From assembly GCF_029784155.1 (NCBI RefSeq), contig NC_073692.1:278586413-278650412 (forward strand): a stretch of 64,000 nt of DNA, read 5' to 3'. Position 1 is the stretch's first letter. The number at the start of each line of letters is the position of its first letter. Shown here one piece after another: positions 48,931-59,984 of this stretch. The notes beneath the pieces were generated by a model, which was not told the origin of the DNA, did not search any database, and saw only the letters and a program-made list of their open reading frames with translations. Made by a program: the position numbers and the translations under genes. The stretch comes from Uranotaenia lowii. Taxonomy: Eukaryota > Arthropoda > Insecta > Diptera > Culicidae.

Positions 48931-49439
48931 CCCAGCAAACATTTTTGTAGGTATATTTCTCAACAACTTTTGTTATACGTTTCATATACATTATAAAACG
49001 ATCGTATAAAACTCGAAAAAACGGCATTTACCCACAAAAGTGGAGGCAATATACATACATAGTAAGAATGGAAGAGAGTACAAGTTAGTTCGCTCAGCGC
49101 ATGCAAACCGTTGCCAGCGACAATATTTGCTGCTTCTGTCATTGGGCAATTCTTGTAAATACACCATCTGATTTTTATCAATCTGGTTGCACTGCTGGTC
49201 GCAGAGAGAACTTCAAAGCTGTTCTCTCACTTGTCTCACGCGGGAGAAAAAGAGGAACGAAATCGTCTTCAAAATTTGCAAACATGGCAGACTTTTTATG
49301 ATATACGATTTAAACCATTTATTCCGAGTTCGAGTAACGATTTTTACGACCTTTTACTTGCGTTAGTTGGAATTACGATTCCAATAACGTTTTTAATGAC
49401 TTGAGTTATCATGTTTAATGCGATTTCATGTTTGCTGGG
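48931..49439. mobile_element. MITE with CCCAGCAAACAT ends
   Basis: A 509-bp segment between the two arrays with inverted ends CCCAGCAAACAT and ATGTTTGCTGGG, flanked by AT on both sides. It is the innermost layer of the nest. No transposase is encoded. Confidence 0.7.
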
Positions 49440-49574
49440 ATATATGTGTAAGCTTTTTCGTTTTTTTAGAATTCCGGGTCAAGTGTCGGATCTTCGATGA
49501 TGTCATAGTTATTTTTTAATAATAGATTTTTTTCTAATATTTCCGGAGACAAGTTGACACGGAATTTGATCAAT

Positions 49575-50945
49575 ATTTTTTCGTTCTTCGCGAAATTTTA
49601 CTATTTCATGGTAAATTTTTCATTGTTACTAGTGCTGGTAACTATTTCTAGTGGCTAAGACATTTTTAACATTCATTTTAACAATCCTTGTGTAAAGCTT
49701 TTTCATCTGGCATTTTTCGCGAAATTTTACTATTTCATGGTAAATTTTTCATAGTTACTAGTGCTGGTAACTATAACTAGTGGCTAGAATATTTTTAACA
49801 TTCATTTTAACAATCCTTGTGTAAAGCTCTTTGATTTGGCGTTTTTCGCGAAATTTTACTATTTCATGATAAATTTTTCATAGTTACTAGTGCTGGTAAC
49901 TATTACTAGTGGCTAAGACATTTTTAACATTCATTTTAACAATCCTTGTGTAAAGCTCTTTCATTTGGCGTTTTTCGCGAAATTTTACTATTGCATGGTA
50001 AATTTTTCATAGTTACTAGTGCTGGTAACTATTACTAGTGGCTAGAATATTTTTAACATTCATTTTAACAATCCTTGTGTAAAGCTCTTTGATGTGGCGT
50101 TTTTCGCGAAATTTTACTATTTCATGGTAAATTTTTCATAGTTACTAGTGCTGGTAACTATTACTAGTGGCTAAGACATTTTTAACATTCGTTTTAACAA
50201 CCCTTGTGTAAAGCTCTTTGATGTGGCGTTTTTCGCGAAATTTTACTATTTCATGGTAAATTTTTCATAGTTACTAGTGCTGGTAACTATTACTAGTGGC
50301 TAGAATATTTTTAACATTCATTTTAACAATCCTTGTGTTAAGCTCTTTGATGTGGCGTTTTTCGCGAAATTTTACTATTTCATGGTAAATTTTTCATAGT
50401 TACTAGTGCTGGTAACTATTACTAGTGGCTAAGACATTTTTAACATTCGTTTTAACAACCCTTGTGTAAAGCTCTTTGATGTGGCGTTTTTCGCGAAATT
50501 TTACTATTTCATGGTAAATTTTTCATAGTTACTAGTGCTGGTAACTATTACTAGTGGCTAGAATATTTTTAACATTCATTTTAACAATCCTTGTGTTAAG
50601 CTCTTTGATGTGGCGTTTTTCGCGAAATTTTACTATTTCATGGTAAATTTTTCATAGTTACTAGTGCTGGTAACTATTACTAGTGGCTAAGACATTTTTA
50701 ACATTCGTTTTAACAACCCTTGTGTAAAGCTCTTTGATGTGGCGTTTTTCGCGAAATTTTACTATTTCATGGTAAATTTTTCATAGTTACTAGTGCTGGT
50801 AACTATTACTAGTGACTAGAATATTTTTAACATTCATTTTAACAATCCTTGTGTAAAGCTCTTTCATTTGGCGTTTTTCGCGAAATTTTACTATTGCATG
50901 GTAAATTTTTCATAGTTACTAGTGCTGGTAACTGTTAATAATGGG
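49575..50945 (-). repeat. 129-bp tandem array, right arm, with a two-unit higher-order pattern
   Basis: About eleven units of the same 129-bp repeat, inverted. From about 50040 two variants alternate: one with TAGAATATTTTTAACATTCA, the other with TAAGACATTTTTAACATTCG and AACAACCC. This gives a 258-bp higher-order unit repeated at least three times and points to recent amplification in two-unit steps. Confidence 0.9.
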
Positions 50946-51463
50946 TAACGTTAACCACCTACATCAATTCTCATAACCCTCCGCCAGATCCCATTGCGCG
51001 CCTACATATGTTTCAACTATCCTGTTGATAAAATCTTACACACAGATTTCTCAATCGGCACTGCAAACAGAAACACGAACGAAACACAAGGCCCTCACTC
51101 GAGCCCGTGCGCGCCGCCCGGTGACGAAAAGAGGGCCGCCTCGGACCATTCGGAGAGCCGCCGCGCGCTGCATTGTGGGCCGCTGCGTGCTGTTCTTTGA
51201 GCCAAAAGAGAGGCCTCACCCGCCGCTCGATTAGGACGCGCGAGAGCTAGCCGTGCCTGTTTGACTCGGCCGCTCGCGCAGATTTCGGATAGTGCATCTC
51301 GTCGACGAGAACGAGGGGAAAAGATTGGCGAGCGTGTTTTTGTTTCGAGCGAGAGCGCGTCAACGACCAGAACGCAAACGAAGAAGTGTTTTGCTCGAGA
51401 GAAATGGTTTGCGTGTGCCGCGCGCGTCTGAAAGAGTGCGTTTTGTTGAACCCTGTTTTGAAA

Positions 51464-52366
51464 TACCGTTTTTTTGTCGTGGACCCTCTATTTATTTCTT
51501 TTTATTCCTCTCATGTTACCTTTTTTTCCATTCATTCGTTCATATGCTTGGCAAAGTTAATGAATAGTACTATTTATACTGTCTCAACATCTCATCTTAT
51601 CCTCCTTTTGATACTCTCCAGCTTCATAGCAATTTTTTTTTCAATTTCTCGTCGTTCTATTTTTTTTTTCATCACATTTCTAATCCTGACTTCTCTTTTT
51701 ATCATATTTTCTTCCACTTTTCTCTCCAGCTTCCCTTCTTAAAATTTTTTTATCTTTAGAAGTTCGGACTTAATTTTTTTTCTTTCGTCACCTCAGTACC
51801 CAGATTTGTTCTTTATTAGCTAAACTTTTTCTTTTCTTTTTATTTCTTCTACAACCTCTACTTTTTTTAATTTTTATTTTTTCATTATTTTGTCTTTCCA
51901 GTCTCAATCATCATCTTTTCATCTTATCTTATTTCTTCCAGTTTTCTTTCCAGCTTCTCATTTTCCAGTTACCCATTTTTCTTTCACTTATTTTTAGTTT
52001 TTATATTGACTTTTTTCTTCCCTCCCTTTTTTCTACTTTGAAATCCGGTGGTTTTTCATCGTTTCAATACCCAGATTCTTATTCTTTTGAAATTCCCATT
52101 TTTTTTTTCGTTTCAATACCCAGCTTCTTACTGTCGTGGTCTTTTTTTTGTATTCCTATCATGTTATTTTTTTCCTAAATCAATTTATTTACTCATGCAC
52201 TTAGCAAACTTAACAAATAGTACCATTTTTAGTGTTTCCCTTGTTATATTATTTCTAATCTTCTATTCCTCTCGAATTCCTATCATCTTCTCTTTCACTC
52301 CTCTCTCTAACCTCTCATCCTATAACTTTTATCTTTCAATGCTCTGATTTTCAAATCATGTCATCC
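51464..52366. other. Interior of the giant LTR element, pyrimidine-rich
   Basis: CT-rich degenerate repeat with phrases such as TTTCCAGCTTCTCATTTTCC and CGTTTCAATACCCAG that come back several times up to 56.2 kb. No gene is supported. Confidence 0.55.
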
Positions 52367-52368
52367 TA

Positions 52369-53319
52369 CACACTAAAACGCAATTTTCCTCCTCGGGATA
52401 TCGACTCTTCGAACCACAGGGAAATGGTTGAATTCATACGAAATTCGAATGAAAACCCTCCTGAATCTCGAAACGTATCATTTCTCCTGAAATCCAGAAT
52501 GAAATTCTTACGAGTGCACAGATACTCGAACAATCTTCCTGTATCACGGGAGAACTTCAGCTGTCAACTGTTTTCTGCCGCGCTTTTTTTTTTGCTTATC
52601 CTTTTCATCAGCGGTGAAAGTTGAAAGCTCAACAGAAAACTTTAAGAAGAACAGTAAAACAGCTAGCCGTGAGTTGTGTTGTCTAAAAAGAGAACTTTTA
52701 AAGCCTCAGTCAATCATTTAATACAATTTTTCTCTTCCAAAGATACATTGGAGACGATAAAGTGCGGCCAGAGTAGTAGTTAAGCCGGGACAACGGAAGT
52801 TGCTGAAAGCCTCCTGGGAAGAACCGTTTGTTCCAATGGATTCACCGGCGGAGTTCGACGACAACAGGTCGAGGAATTATTTGGATTTCAGCTCTAGCAC
52901 CAGGTTGCTAAAGCTGAACATTCAGAAAACCGCTAGAATCAACAACTGACTGAAAAAATAACATTCCATCGTTTTTTTGTTTCAGGAACAATCTGAATTA
53001 AACATATATAAGGACCAGCCGCAAGTTGATATTAAAAACCATCCATCTCAATAATAAATGAAGTTTTGATTTATAAAGTGTTATTTTTATGAAAACAAAC
53101 CCCTAATTTTCATGTACACATCGAAAGGAAACCGTCTCGAGCGCACAGGAAAATTTCGCAAATTCCTACAAAATACAGGAGAAACCCGTTTCGAATCTAC
53201 AGGTGATTTTGACAGTGGTTTTCCTGTAGTGTTTTTGTGTCCTGAGATCGTCCTGTAATTTCAGCTGTTGAAAATACAGGACGAAATCGTCCCGACCACA
53301 GGAGAAAAGATTAAGTGTG
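52369..53319 (+). mobile_element. CACTA-like element with spliced core (CAGGA motif)
   Basis: A 951-bp element with ends CACACTAAAACGCAATTTTC and (inverse) CACACTTAATCTTTTCTCC, flanked by TA (52367-52368, 53320-53321). Its arms carry ACAGGA, TCCTGTA and AATCGTCC motifs. The core looks like a small plus-strand transcription unit: possible donor at CAGCG/GTGAAAG (52612), acceptor TTCTCTTCCAAAG at about 52741, possible donor ACCAG/GTTGCT near 52903, acceptor TTTGTTTCAG at 52985 and AATAAA at 53053. The frames are short and no protein is recognised. It lies inside the giant LTR element. Confidence 0.75.
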
Positions 53320-53321
53320 TA

Positions 53322-56300
53322 GTTGCCACCCTTGATGTTTATTGGCTAATCTTTTTTTTTCTCTTTCTTCTGTTCCAACCTCTCATTTTTTTTTCGTTTC
53401 GGTGTTCTAGTCTCAATTCACATTCTCTGATCTTATCAATTTTCTTCCAGTTTTCTTTCCAGCCTCTCATTTTCCAGTTACCAAATTTTTGTTTCACTTA
53501 TTTTTAGTTCTCGCATTGTCCTTTTTTAAATCCCTCCCATTTTTAATTTTTAAATCCGGTTATTTTTCGTCTTTTTTTTTCACCCAGATTTTAATTCATT
53601 TGAAATCCCGTTATTTTTCGTCGTCTCAATATCCAGCTTCTTATAGTTGTGGGCGATTTTTTTTTTTACTGTTCCTATAATGTTATTTTTCTAAATCAAT
53701 TTATTTGCTCATGCGCCATGCGAAGTTAATGAATAGTACTTTTTATACTGTCACAATATCTCATCTTATCCTCTTTACATTACTCTCCAGCTTCTTAGAA
53801 GCGTTTTTTTTTGTATTGTTTCAACTTCTCGTCGTTCCATCTTAGCCATCACATTTCTAATCCTCTATCCCTGACTTCTCATCTTTTCGTCTTTTCTTCC
53901 ACTTTTCTCTCCAGCCTCTCATCTCACAATTTTTAACCACTCCATGTTCTGACTTACAAATCCTGGCATCTTTTCGTCATCTCAATACCCAGCTTTGATT
54001 TACATTGGCTAATGTTTCTTATCTTATTTTTTATTTCCTCTGCCTCAACCCTCTATTTATCATTACTTTTCTTTCCTCATTTCGCCTTTCCGGTCTTAAT
54101 TCAAATCCTTTCGTCTTATCAATCCTCTTCCAGTCTTCCATCCAGCCTTTCTTTTTTTTTTTCTACTTTGAAATCCGGTGGTCCTTCGTCGTTCCAATAC
54201 CCAGATTCTCATTCTTTTGAAACCCCTATTTTTCTTCGTTTCAATACCCAGCCTCTCACTGTCGTGGTCTTTTTTTTCTCTGTCATGTTATTTTTTCCTA
54301 AATTAATTTACCTCCTCATGCGCTTGGCAACTTAATAGATAGTACTATTTATACTGTCTCAACATCTTGCATCTTATCCTCTTTTCACTACCCTCCAGCT
54401 TCTTAGAAACGCTTTTATTTATTTTTTTTCGTACTCTTTCAATTTCTCGTCGTTTTATCTTTATCATTTCTAATCTTCTATTCCTCTTTACTTCCTATCA
54501 TCTTTTCTTCCTCTTTTCTCTCCAGCCTTTCACCTTATAATTTTCATCTTTCCATGTTCTGACTTTCAAATCCTGTCATCTCTTCGTTATCTCAGTTACC
54601 ACTTTCGATCTTTATTGGCTTATCCTCTTTTTTTTTTACATCCTTTTATTTCTTCTGTTCCAACCTCTCATTTTTTTTTCATCGTTTCGTCGTTCTAGTC
54701 TCAATTCACATCCTTTGATCTTATCAATTTCCTTCCACTTTGCTTTCCAGCCTCTCATTTTCAAGTTACCAAATTTTTCTTTCACTTATTTTAGTTCTCG
54801 TATTGTCCTCTTTAAATCCCTCCCATTTTTGATTTTTAAATCCGGTTATTTTTCGTCGTTTCTTCACCCAGATTCTAATTCATTTAAAATCCCGCAATTT
54901 TTCGTCGTCTCAATATCAAGCTTCTTACAGTTGTCTGTTTTTTTTAAAATTATTATTATTCCTGTCATGTTATTTTTCTAAATCAATTTGTTTTCTCATG
55001 CGCCTGGCAAAGTTAATGAATGTACTTTTTATACTGTCACATCATCTAATCTTTTTCTCTTTTCGTCACTCTCCTGTTTCTTAGAAACGTTTTTTTTTGT
55101 ATTGTTTCAACTTCTCGTCGTTTTATCTTTCCCCTCCCATTTCTAATCCTCTACTCCTGACTTCTCATCTTTTCCTCACCTTTTCTCTCCAGCTCCTCAT
55201 CTCATAATTTTTAATCATTCCATGTTCTGACTTACAAATCCTGGCATCTTTTCGTCATCTCAATACCCAGCTTTGATTTTTATTGCACAATGGGTTTTTT
55301 TATCTCTTAATATCTCTTCTGCTTCAACGCTTTTTTTTATTATTTGTTTCATCATCTCGTCTTTCCAGTCCCAATCTACATCCTCTCATCTTATCAATTT
55401 TCTCCCAGTTTTCCTTCCAGCCTCTCATTTTCCAGTTACCAATTTTTCTTTCACTTATTATCAGTCCTCATATTGTCTTTTTTAAACATCTCTCTTTTTA
55501 AATAAAAAAACGGTTATTTTTCGTCGTTTCAATACCCAGATTCTTATTGATGTGGTCTTTTCATTATTTATTTTTTTTATTTTTATTACCATTATTTTTT
55601 TTTTCTTTTGCAATCCATTTTTTTTTGCTTAAATTTGCAAGACCTTAACAAAGTCAATGAATTATGCTATGTATACTGTCTCAATGTATCTTCTTATTAT
55701 TTTCTTTTTGTCTCAACCCTCCAGTCTCTCAACTCCCCTCTTAAGTCGTTTCAGCCTCTCATCGTTTTATTCCTCCCATCACAATTCTCATGTTCTATTC
55801 TTCCACTACTCTCTCCAGCCTCTCATCTTATTATCCTCTTTTCTTCATCTCTTTAGCTTCTTAGCTATGTTGTTTTTTTCTTTTAGGATTGTTTCAATTT
55901 CTCGTCGTATTATCTTTTCCATTACATTTCTAATCTTCTACTCTTTCACTTGTTGAAAAAAAATCACATTGTTTATTTTATCTTATAATCTTTTCTTCCA
56001 TTTTTCTCTCCAGCCTCTCATTTTCTAATTGCTTATTTTTTCTTTCTCTAATTGACTGTAATTTTATTGTTATATTCTTATATGCCTTTCAAGTCATTTC
56101 TATTTCACATAGTTTCATCTTTCTGATCTCATTCCTCATTTTCTACTCTTATTATTCTCTCATCTAATCATCCTTTCATCCATTTAACTCTTCAGCCTCT
56201 CACTTTTATCTTTCCATTTTACCATTTTTGAATTCTGTCATCCGTTTGTTACTTCATCACCGAGCTCTTTATTATCGTGGCTGACTGATAATTCTCGAAA

Positions 56301-56400
56301 CGTCCTAAAATTCATCTTTTAAGCAACTCATTGGTCTACTTACTTATGCTTCTTTTTTAAAAGCATCAATTTAACACTAAATTTAAACTGTTTTCAGCTA
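53322..56400. repeat. Degenerate long-period pyrimidine-rich repeats
   Basis: A long CT-rich phrase (TTTCCAGCCTCTCATTTTCC, then GTTACCAAATTT, TCACTTATTTTTAGTTC, AAATCCGGTTATTTTTCGTC, CAATACCCAG, TTCTTA...GTGG) returns near 53460, 54745, 55410 and, weaker, 56000, as well as 51950 and 46800 outside this span. Spacing is irregular, 0.6-1.5 kb. The open frames here share this composition and are not genes. Confidence 0.75.
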
Positions 56401-57015
56401 CAAACCACCAACTCCCAGTATCAAATTAGGAACTTAGTTTGAGAATTTAGTTTTGACTCCAGAATCAGATCCCAGACACAAACAACCGACGTAGATGTCT
56501 TGATCAAATTCGGACCTCAAGCTCACATTATAGACTTGGAGCTCATCTGCCTTTCAGAATTTCGTCTCCAATTGAGCATCAAAATCGAAAACCAATATCA
56601 TATAACAATCAATTTCTGGTTCAGACAGATACAAACTTCCGGTTCAAATCTTCAACTGAGACCTCTGTTATAATGATCTATGTTGTAATGCCACAACTCT
56701 GACATCAGACTCCTATCAAAGCCCTGTGCTAGACAGGTTTGCACCATGTGTAAAGCTGCACACTATCCATGTATCCAAGATTGAAAGTCTGTCATCAGGC
56801 TCACAGCCGAAGTGCTTCACACGTATGCTGCCGCTATTCGCAAGACTGTCCCATATGCATTTTCGTCATTTTTCAGTTTATCTCAAAAATTGTTCAAATA
56901 TAGTTAGTTCTTCAATTTAGACTAAAAACTTTCAGAACTTTGTTCTCCACATATATGATAAAAATACCAAGTCATGTCTGTACCTCCATTTAAGGCACTG
57001 CCCCACTCGGGGGTT
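56400..57015. other. Interior of the giant LTR element, left flank of the minisatellite
   Basis: The segment at about 56480-56510 (CAGACACAAACAACCGACGT) has a close relative on the other side of the minisatellite at about 58770-58790, and the CT-rich stretches before each also match. The minisatellite is thus flanked by a direct repeat of a few hundred bases. Confidence 0.55.
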
Positions 57016-57016
57016 T

Positions 57017-58400
57017 GTACTTCCACTCAATATACCGCCCTGTACCAGTCTGTACTTCCCTTCACATTCGCCCCTCTCAGGGGTTTGTACTTACAATCGA
57101 GTATCGCCCCTCTTAGGGGTTTTTACCTCCATTCAAGTAGTGCCCCTCTCAAAGGTTTGAACTTTTCTTCAAGTTTTGCCCCTCTCAGGGGTTTGTACTT
57201 ACAAACATGTACTGCCCCTCTCAGGGGTCTGTACCTCCATTCAAAAACTGCCCCTTTCAGGGGTTTGTACTTCTCTTCAAGTACTGCTCCTCTCAGGGGT
57301 CTGTGTCTCCATTCAAGGACTGCCCCTCTCAGGGGTTTGTATTACTCATCCAGTACTGCCCCTCTCAGGGGTGCGTACCACCATCCAAGTACTGCCCCTC
57401 TCAGGAGTCTGTACTTCCATTCAAGTACTGCCCCTCTCAGGGGCCTGTACCTACAAACAAGTACTGCCCCTCTCAGGGGTTTGTACTTTACTTCAAGTAC
57501 TGCCCCTCTCAGGGGTTTGTACTTTACTTCCAGTACTGCCCCTCTCAGGGGTTTGTACTTTACTTCCAGTACTGCCCCTCTCAGGGGTTTGTACTTTACT
57601 TCAAGTACTGCCCCTCTCAGGGGTTTGTACTTTACTTCCAGTACTGCCCCTCTCAGGGGTTTGTACTTTACTTCAAGTACTGCCCCTCTCAGGGGTTTGT
57701 ACTTTACTTCAAGTACTGCCCCTCTCAGGGGTTTGTACTTACAATCAAGTACTGCCCCTCTCAGGGGTCTGTACCTCCATTCAAGTACTGCCCCTCTCAG
57801 GGGTTTGTACTTCTCTTCAAGTACTGCCCCTCTCAGGGGCCTGTACCTACAAACAAGTACTGCCCCTCTCAGGGGTTTGTACTTTACTTCAAGTACTGCC
57901 CCTCTCAGGGGTTTGTATTTTACTTCCAATACTGCCCCTCTCAGGGGTTTGTACTTTACTTCAAATACTGCCCCTCTCAGGGGTTTGTACTTTACTTCAA
58001 GTACTGCCCCTCTCAGGGGTTTGTACTTTACTTCAAGTACTGCCCCTCTCAGGGGTTTGTACTTTACTTCAAGTACTGCCCCTCTCAGGGGTTTGTACTT
58101 ACAATCAAGTACTGCCCCTCTCAGGGGTCTGTACCTCCATTCAAGTACTGCCCCTCTCAGGGGTTTGTACTTACAAACAAGTACCGCCCCTCTCAGGGGT
58201 CCGTATTAACATCCAAAAACTGCCCCTCTCAGGGGCCTGCACTCTACTTCAAGTATTGCCCCTCTCAGGGGCTTGTACTTACAATCAAGTACTGCCCCTC
58301 TCAGAGGTCTGTACCTCCATTCAAGTACTGCCCCTCTCAGGGGTTTGTACTTACCATCGAGTACTGGCCCTCTCAGGGGTCTGTACTGGCATTCAAAGGC
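57017..58400. repeat. 36-bp hairpin minisatellite
   Basis: About 38 tandem copies of a 36-bp unit with the constant part GTACTGCCCCTCTCAGGGG and then TTTGTAC, and a variable 9-10 bases (TTACTTCAA, TTACTTCCA, CTCCATTCAA, CTTACAATCAA, CCTACAAACAA). CCCCT-CTC-AGGGG plus GTAC on both sides gives each unit a hairpin. The order of variants repeats (57450-57850 versus 57850-58180), showing block duplication of about 400 bp. Because 36 is divisible by three, three plus-strand frames and one minus-strand frame stay open for hundreds of codons; I do not call a protein. Confidence 0.95.
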
Positions 58401-59019
58401 ATTTCCTTTTCTCATTATTCCATCCTCCTCATCTCACATCTCATCTTGCACTCTTCCTGCCTTCTCATCTCCCCTCTCCAGCCTCCCACTTTAAAATTTT
58501 TATCTTTCAATTCTCTCATTTACAAACTCCGTCTATTCGTCGTCTTATTACCCACCTTCCTTATTATCGTGGCTCAACCGTGTGTCCGTAATTCATATTT
58601 TTAGCAGCTCATCGATTTACTGAACTTTGAACAAAAACATTTTTTTTTTCCTCAATCCATCAATCCAACACTGAATTTGAACTGTTACCAGCTCCAGTCC
58701 ACTCAACTTTCAGTATGAGACTTTGAATCCAGAACAAGAACCCAGCCTGGACTACAGAACTAGATCACAGACACAAGCAACCGACGTAGATATCATGTTC
58801 AGGAGTTCGTTCTTCAAACATTAATACTTTTCCAGATCCCGCTTTTTTTTTACTTCAATCCCATCACACACCACTATCTTAAAAAAAAAGTGAATTTAAA
58901 AAAAAATCACAAATGTAGGAATAAACAATCCATCACACAATCAACAAAAAAATTAACCAAGCCATCCTATGTCCACAAAAAAATCTTTACTCACCGGTTA
59001 GTCGAACCGACCGCGCCAT

Positions 59020-59417
59020 TGTCGAGACCGACCCATTTATTTTCCGATCCACTCGTTTCCCTCTCTTCATCTTACCCTACACTTTAAGACAGCTTCCCTT
59101 CTTTCAGGAATCAATCCTTTCGGTACGCTCAAAAGTCCGTCCTTCCTTCAAGAAACTAGTCTGTAAACTGGTCGCTTTCCTCCTTTTCGTTAATGTCTGA
59201 CTTTTTCTTCTCTATTCCCCGTTAAACGATTCATAGTGTCAGTTGCAGGTTTGCTGCATGGGCTTTTTAAACATTATTGTATAAGTGCTGCCATTTTTAT
59301 AGATTCATTCAAAGTATGTTTCATTTAAAATATTTACAATCCTACTATTCTGCATATTTTCAATTTGCTTTATTGTATATTTCATTTTGATTATTTCCAC
59401 TCATATTACTCTCTACA
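59020..59417 (-). repeat. Giant LTR element, right LTR
   Basis: 398 bp, identical in all lines compared to 45221-45618. Just inside it, at 59001-59018 on the minus strand, lies the primer-site-like sequence starting TGGCGCGG. Confidence 0.93.
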
Positions 59418-59578
59418 CTCCAGAATCCCATTCGGTTGAAAAATAACCATATTCCAACTTCTCCCCTAGAAGTCATTTTATGACTTCTCACGGGGAACTC
59501 ATAAAATGACATTTCCCGGGAAAAGGTCAAAAATGGTTATTTTTGAAACCTTAATGGTTTAATAATTTCTAGCGTGTT

Positions 59579-59984
59579 CATTCTTGATCTGATTTTGACA
59601 TTATGCATGAACGATATGGGTAACGGTTCGAAATCATTCATACGATTTGAAAGGAAATCGTTCATACCATTCTATTACCTTTTCAGATACCATCAATTTT
59701 TCCCATAAACGTTCATATTTTGTTTTTATCGTTGTCGAAGTAAAGTTTAGTTGAACAGCTATGTTTCCAGAGAAAATCACTGTTTCTGAAGCCGTAGATG
59801 TGTCGTATAGACTGTTTGAGATATGATTTTTTAGTATGCGGGTTCTTTCAAGCTCATCTCTTCAGCGTTTGTAGAAAACATGTTCAGCATCACATTCAAC
59901 GTAATTTTATCAAAATTGATCCACTGCTGATTTTTTTATGATTTTTTAAAGTCGAACTATACGAAAAACCGTCCACACTTACCT
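59579..59984. other. Intergenic, no gene seen
   Basis: AT-rich sequence without open frames of note, between the CACTA-like element and the second composite repeat. Confidence 0.4.

Larger units (their letters stand above)
47229..51455. mobile_element. hAT-like foldback element with inverted tandem arrays
   Basis: A 4,227-bp element with inverted ends CAGGGTTCAACA and an 8-bp duplication TTTTGAAA on both sides (47221-47228, 51456-51463). The 8-bp TSD and CAGGG start suggest the hAT superfamily. Each arm has an outer GC-rich part (about 47229-47560 and 50990-51455, diverged from each other) and an inner array of 129-bp units, left array forward and right array inverted. No transposase is visible. 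It sits inside the giant LTR element. Confidence 0.85.
45221..59417 (-). mobile_element. Giant LTR element without visible gag/pol
   Basis: 398-bp direct repeats at 45221-45618 and 59020-59417 appear identical. They begin TGTCGAGACC, end TACTCTCTACA (TG...CA) and are flanked by the 5-bp duplication CTCCA (45216-45220, 59418-59422). On the minus strand the inner edge of the right repeat reads A then TGGCGCGGTCGGTTCGAC, like a tRNA primer-binding site, and the other repeat is preceded by a purine-rich AGGGGTGGAGGCG; I therefore orient it leftwards. The 13.4-kb interior has no reverse transcriptase, integrase, protease or Gag. It holds pyrimidine-rich degenerate repeats, a 36-bp minisatellite and two nested DNA elements. 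I interpret it as a large non-autonomous LTR retrotransposon (LARD-like), recently inserted. Confidence 0.85.
42337..59576 (+). mobile_element. CACTA-like element with multi-exon core, split by the giant LTR element
   Basis: Ends CACGCTCATTTTTTTATAAC and (inverse) CACGCTAGAAATTATTAAAC, followed by AACCAT and AAATAACC motifs, with TT on both outer sides (42335-42336, 59577-59578). Removing the 14.2-kb LTR insertion (45221-59417 and one TSD copy) leaves about 3,038 bp. The core at 42529-45100 carries several consensus splice sites on the plus strand and a poly(A) signal. The right arm with the AAATAACC motif lies beyond the LTR element at 59423-59576, which shows that the two halves belong together. 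Confidence 0.75.

Noticed and set aside
57017..58400. CRISPR-like array (36-bp period with hairpin)
   Set aside because: There are no unique spacers of spacer length, the variable 9-10 bases recur, no cas genes are present and the sequence is eukaryotic. It is a minisatellite.
56974..58604. Long open frames of 411, 465 and 471 codons across the minisatellite
   Set aside because: All three plus frames are open because the period is a multiple of three without stops. Nothing indicates which, if any, is translated.
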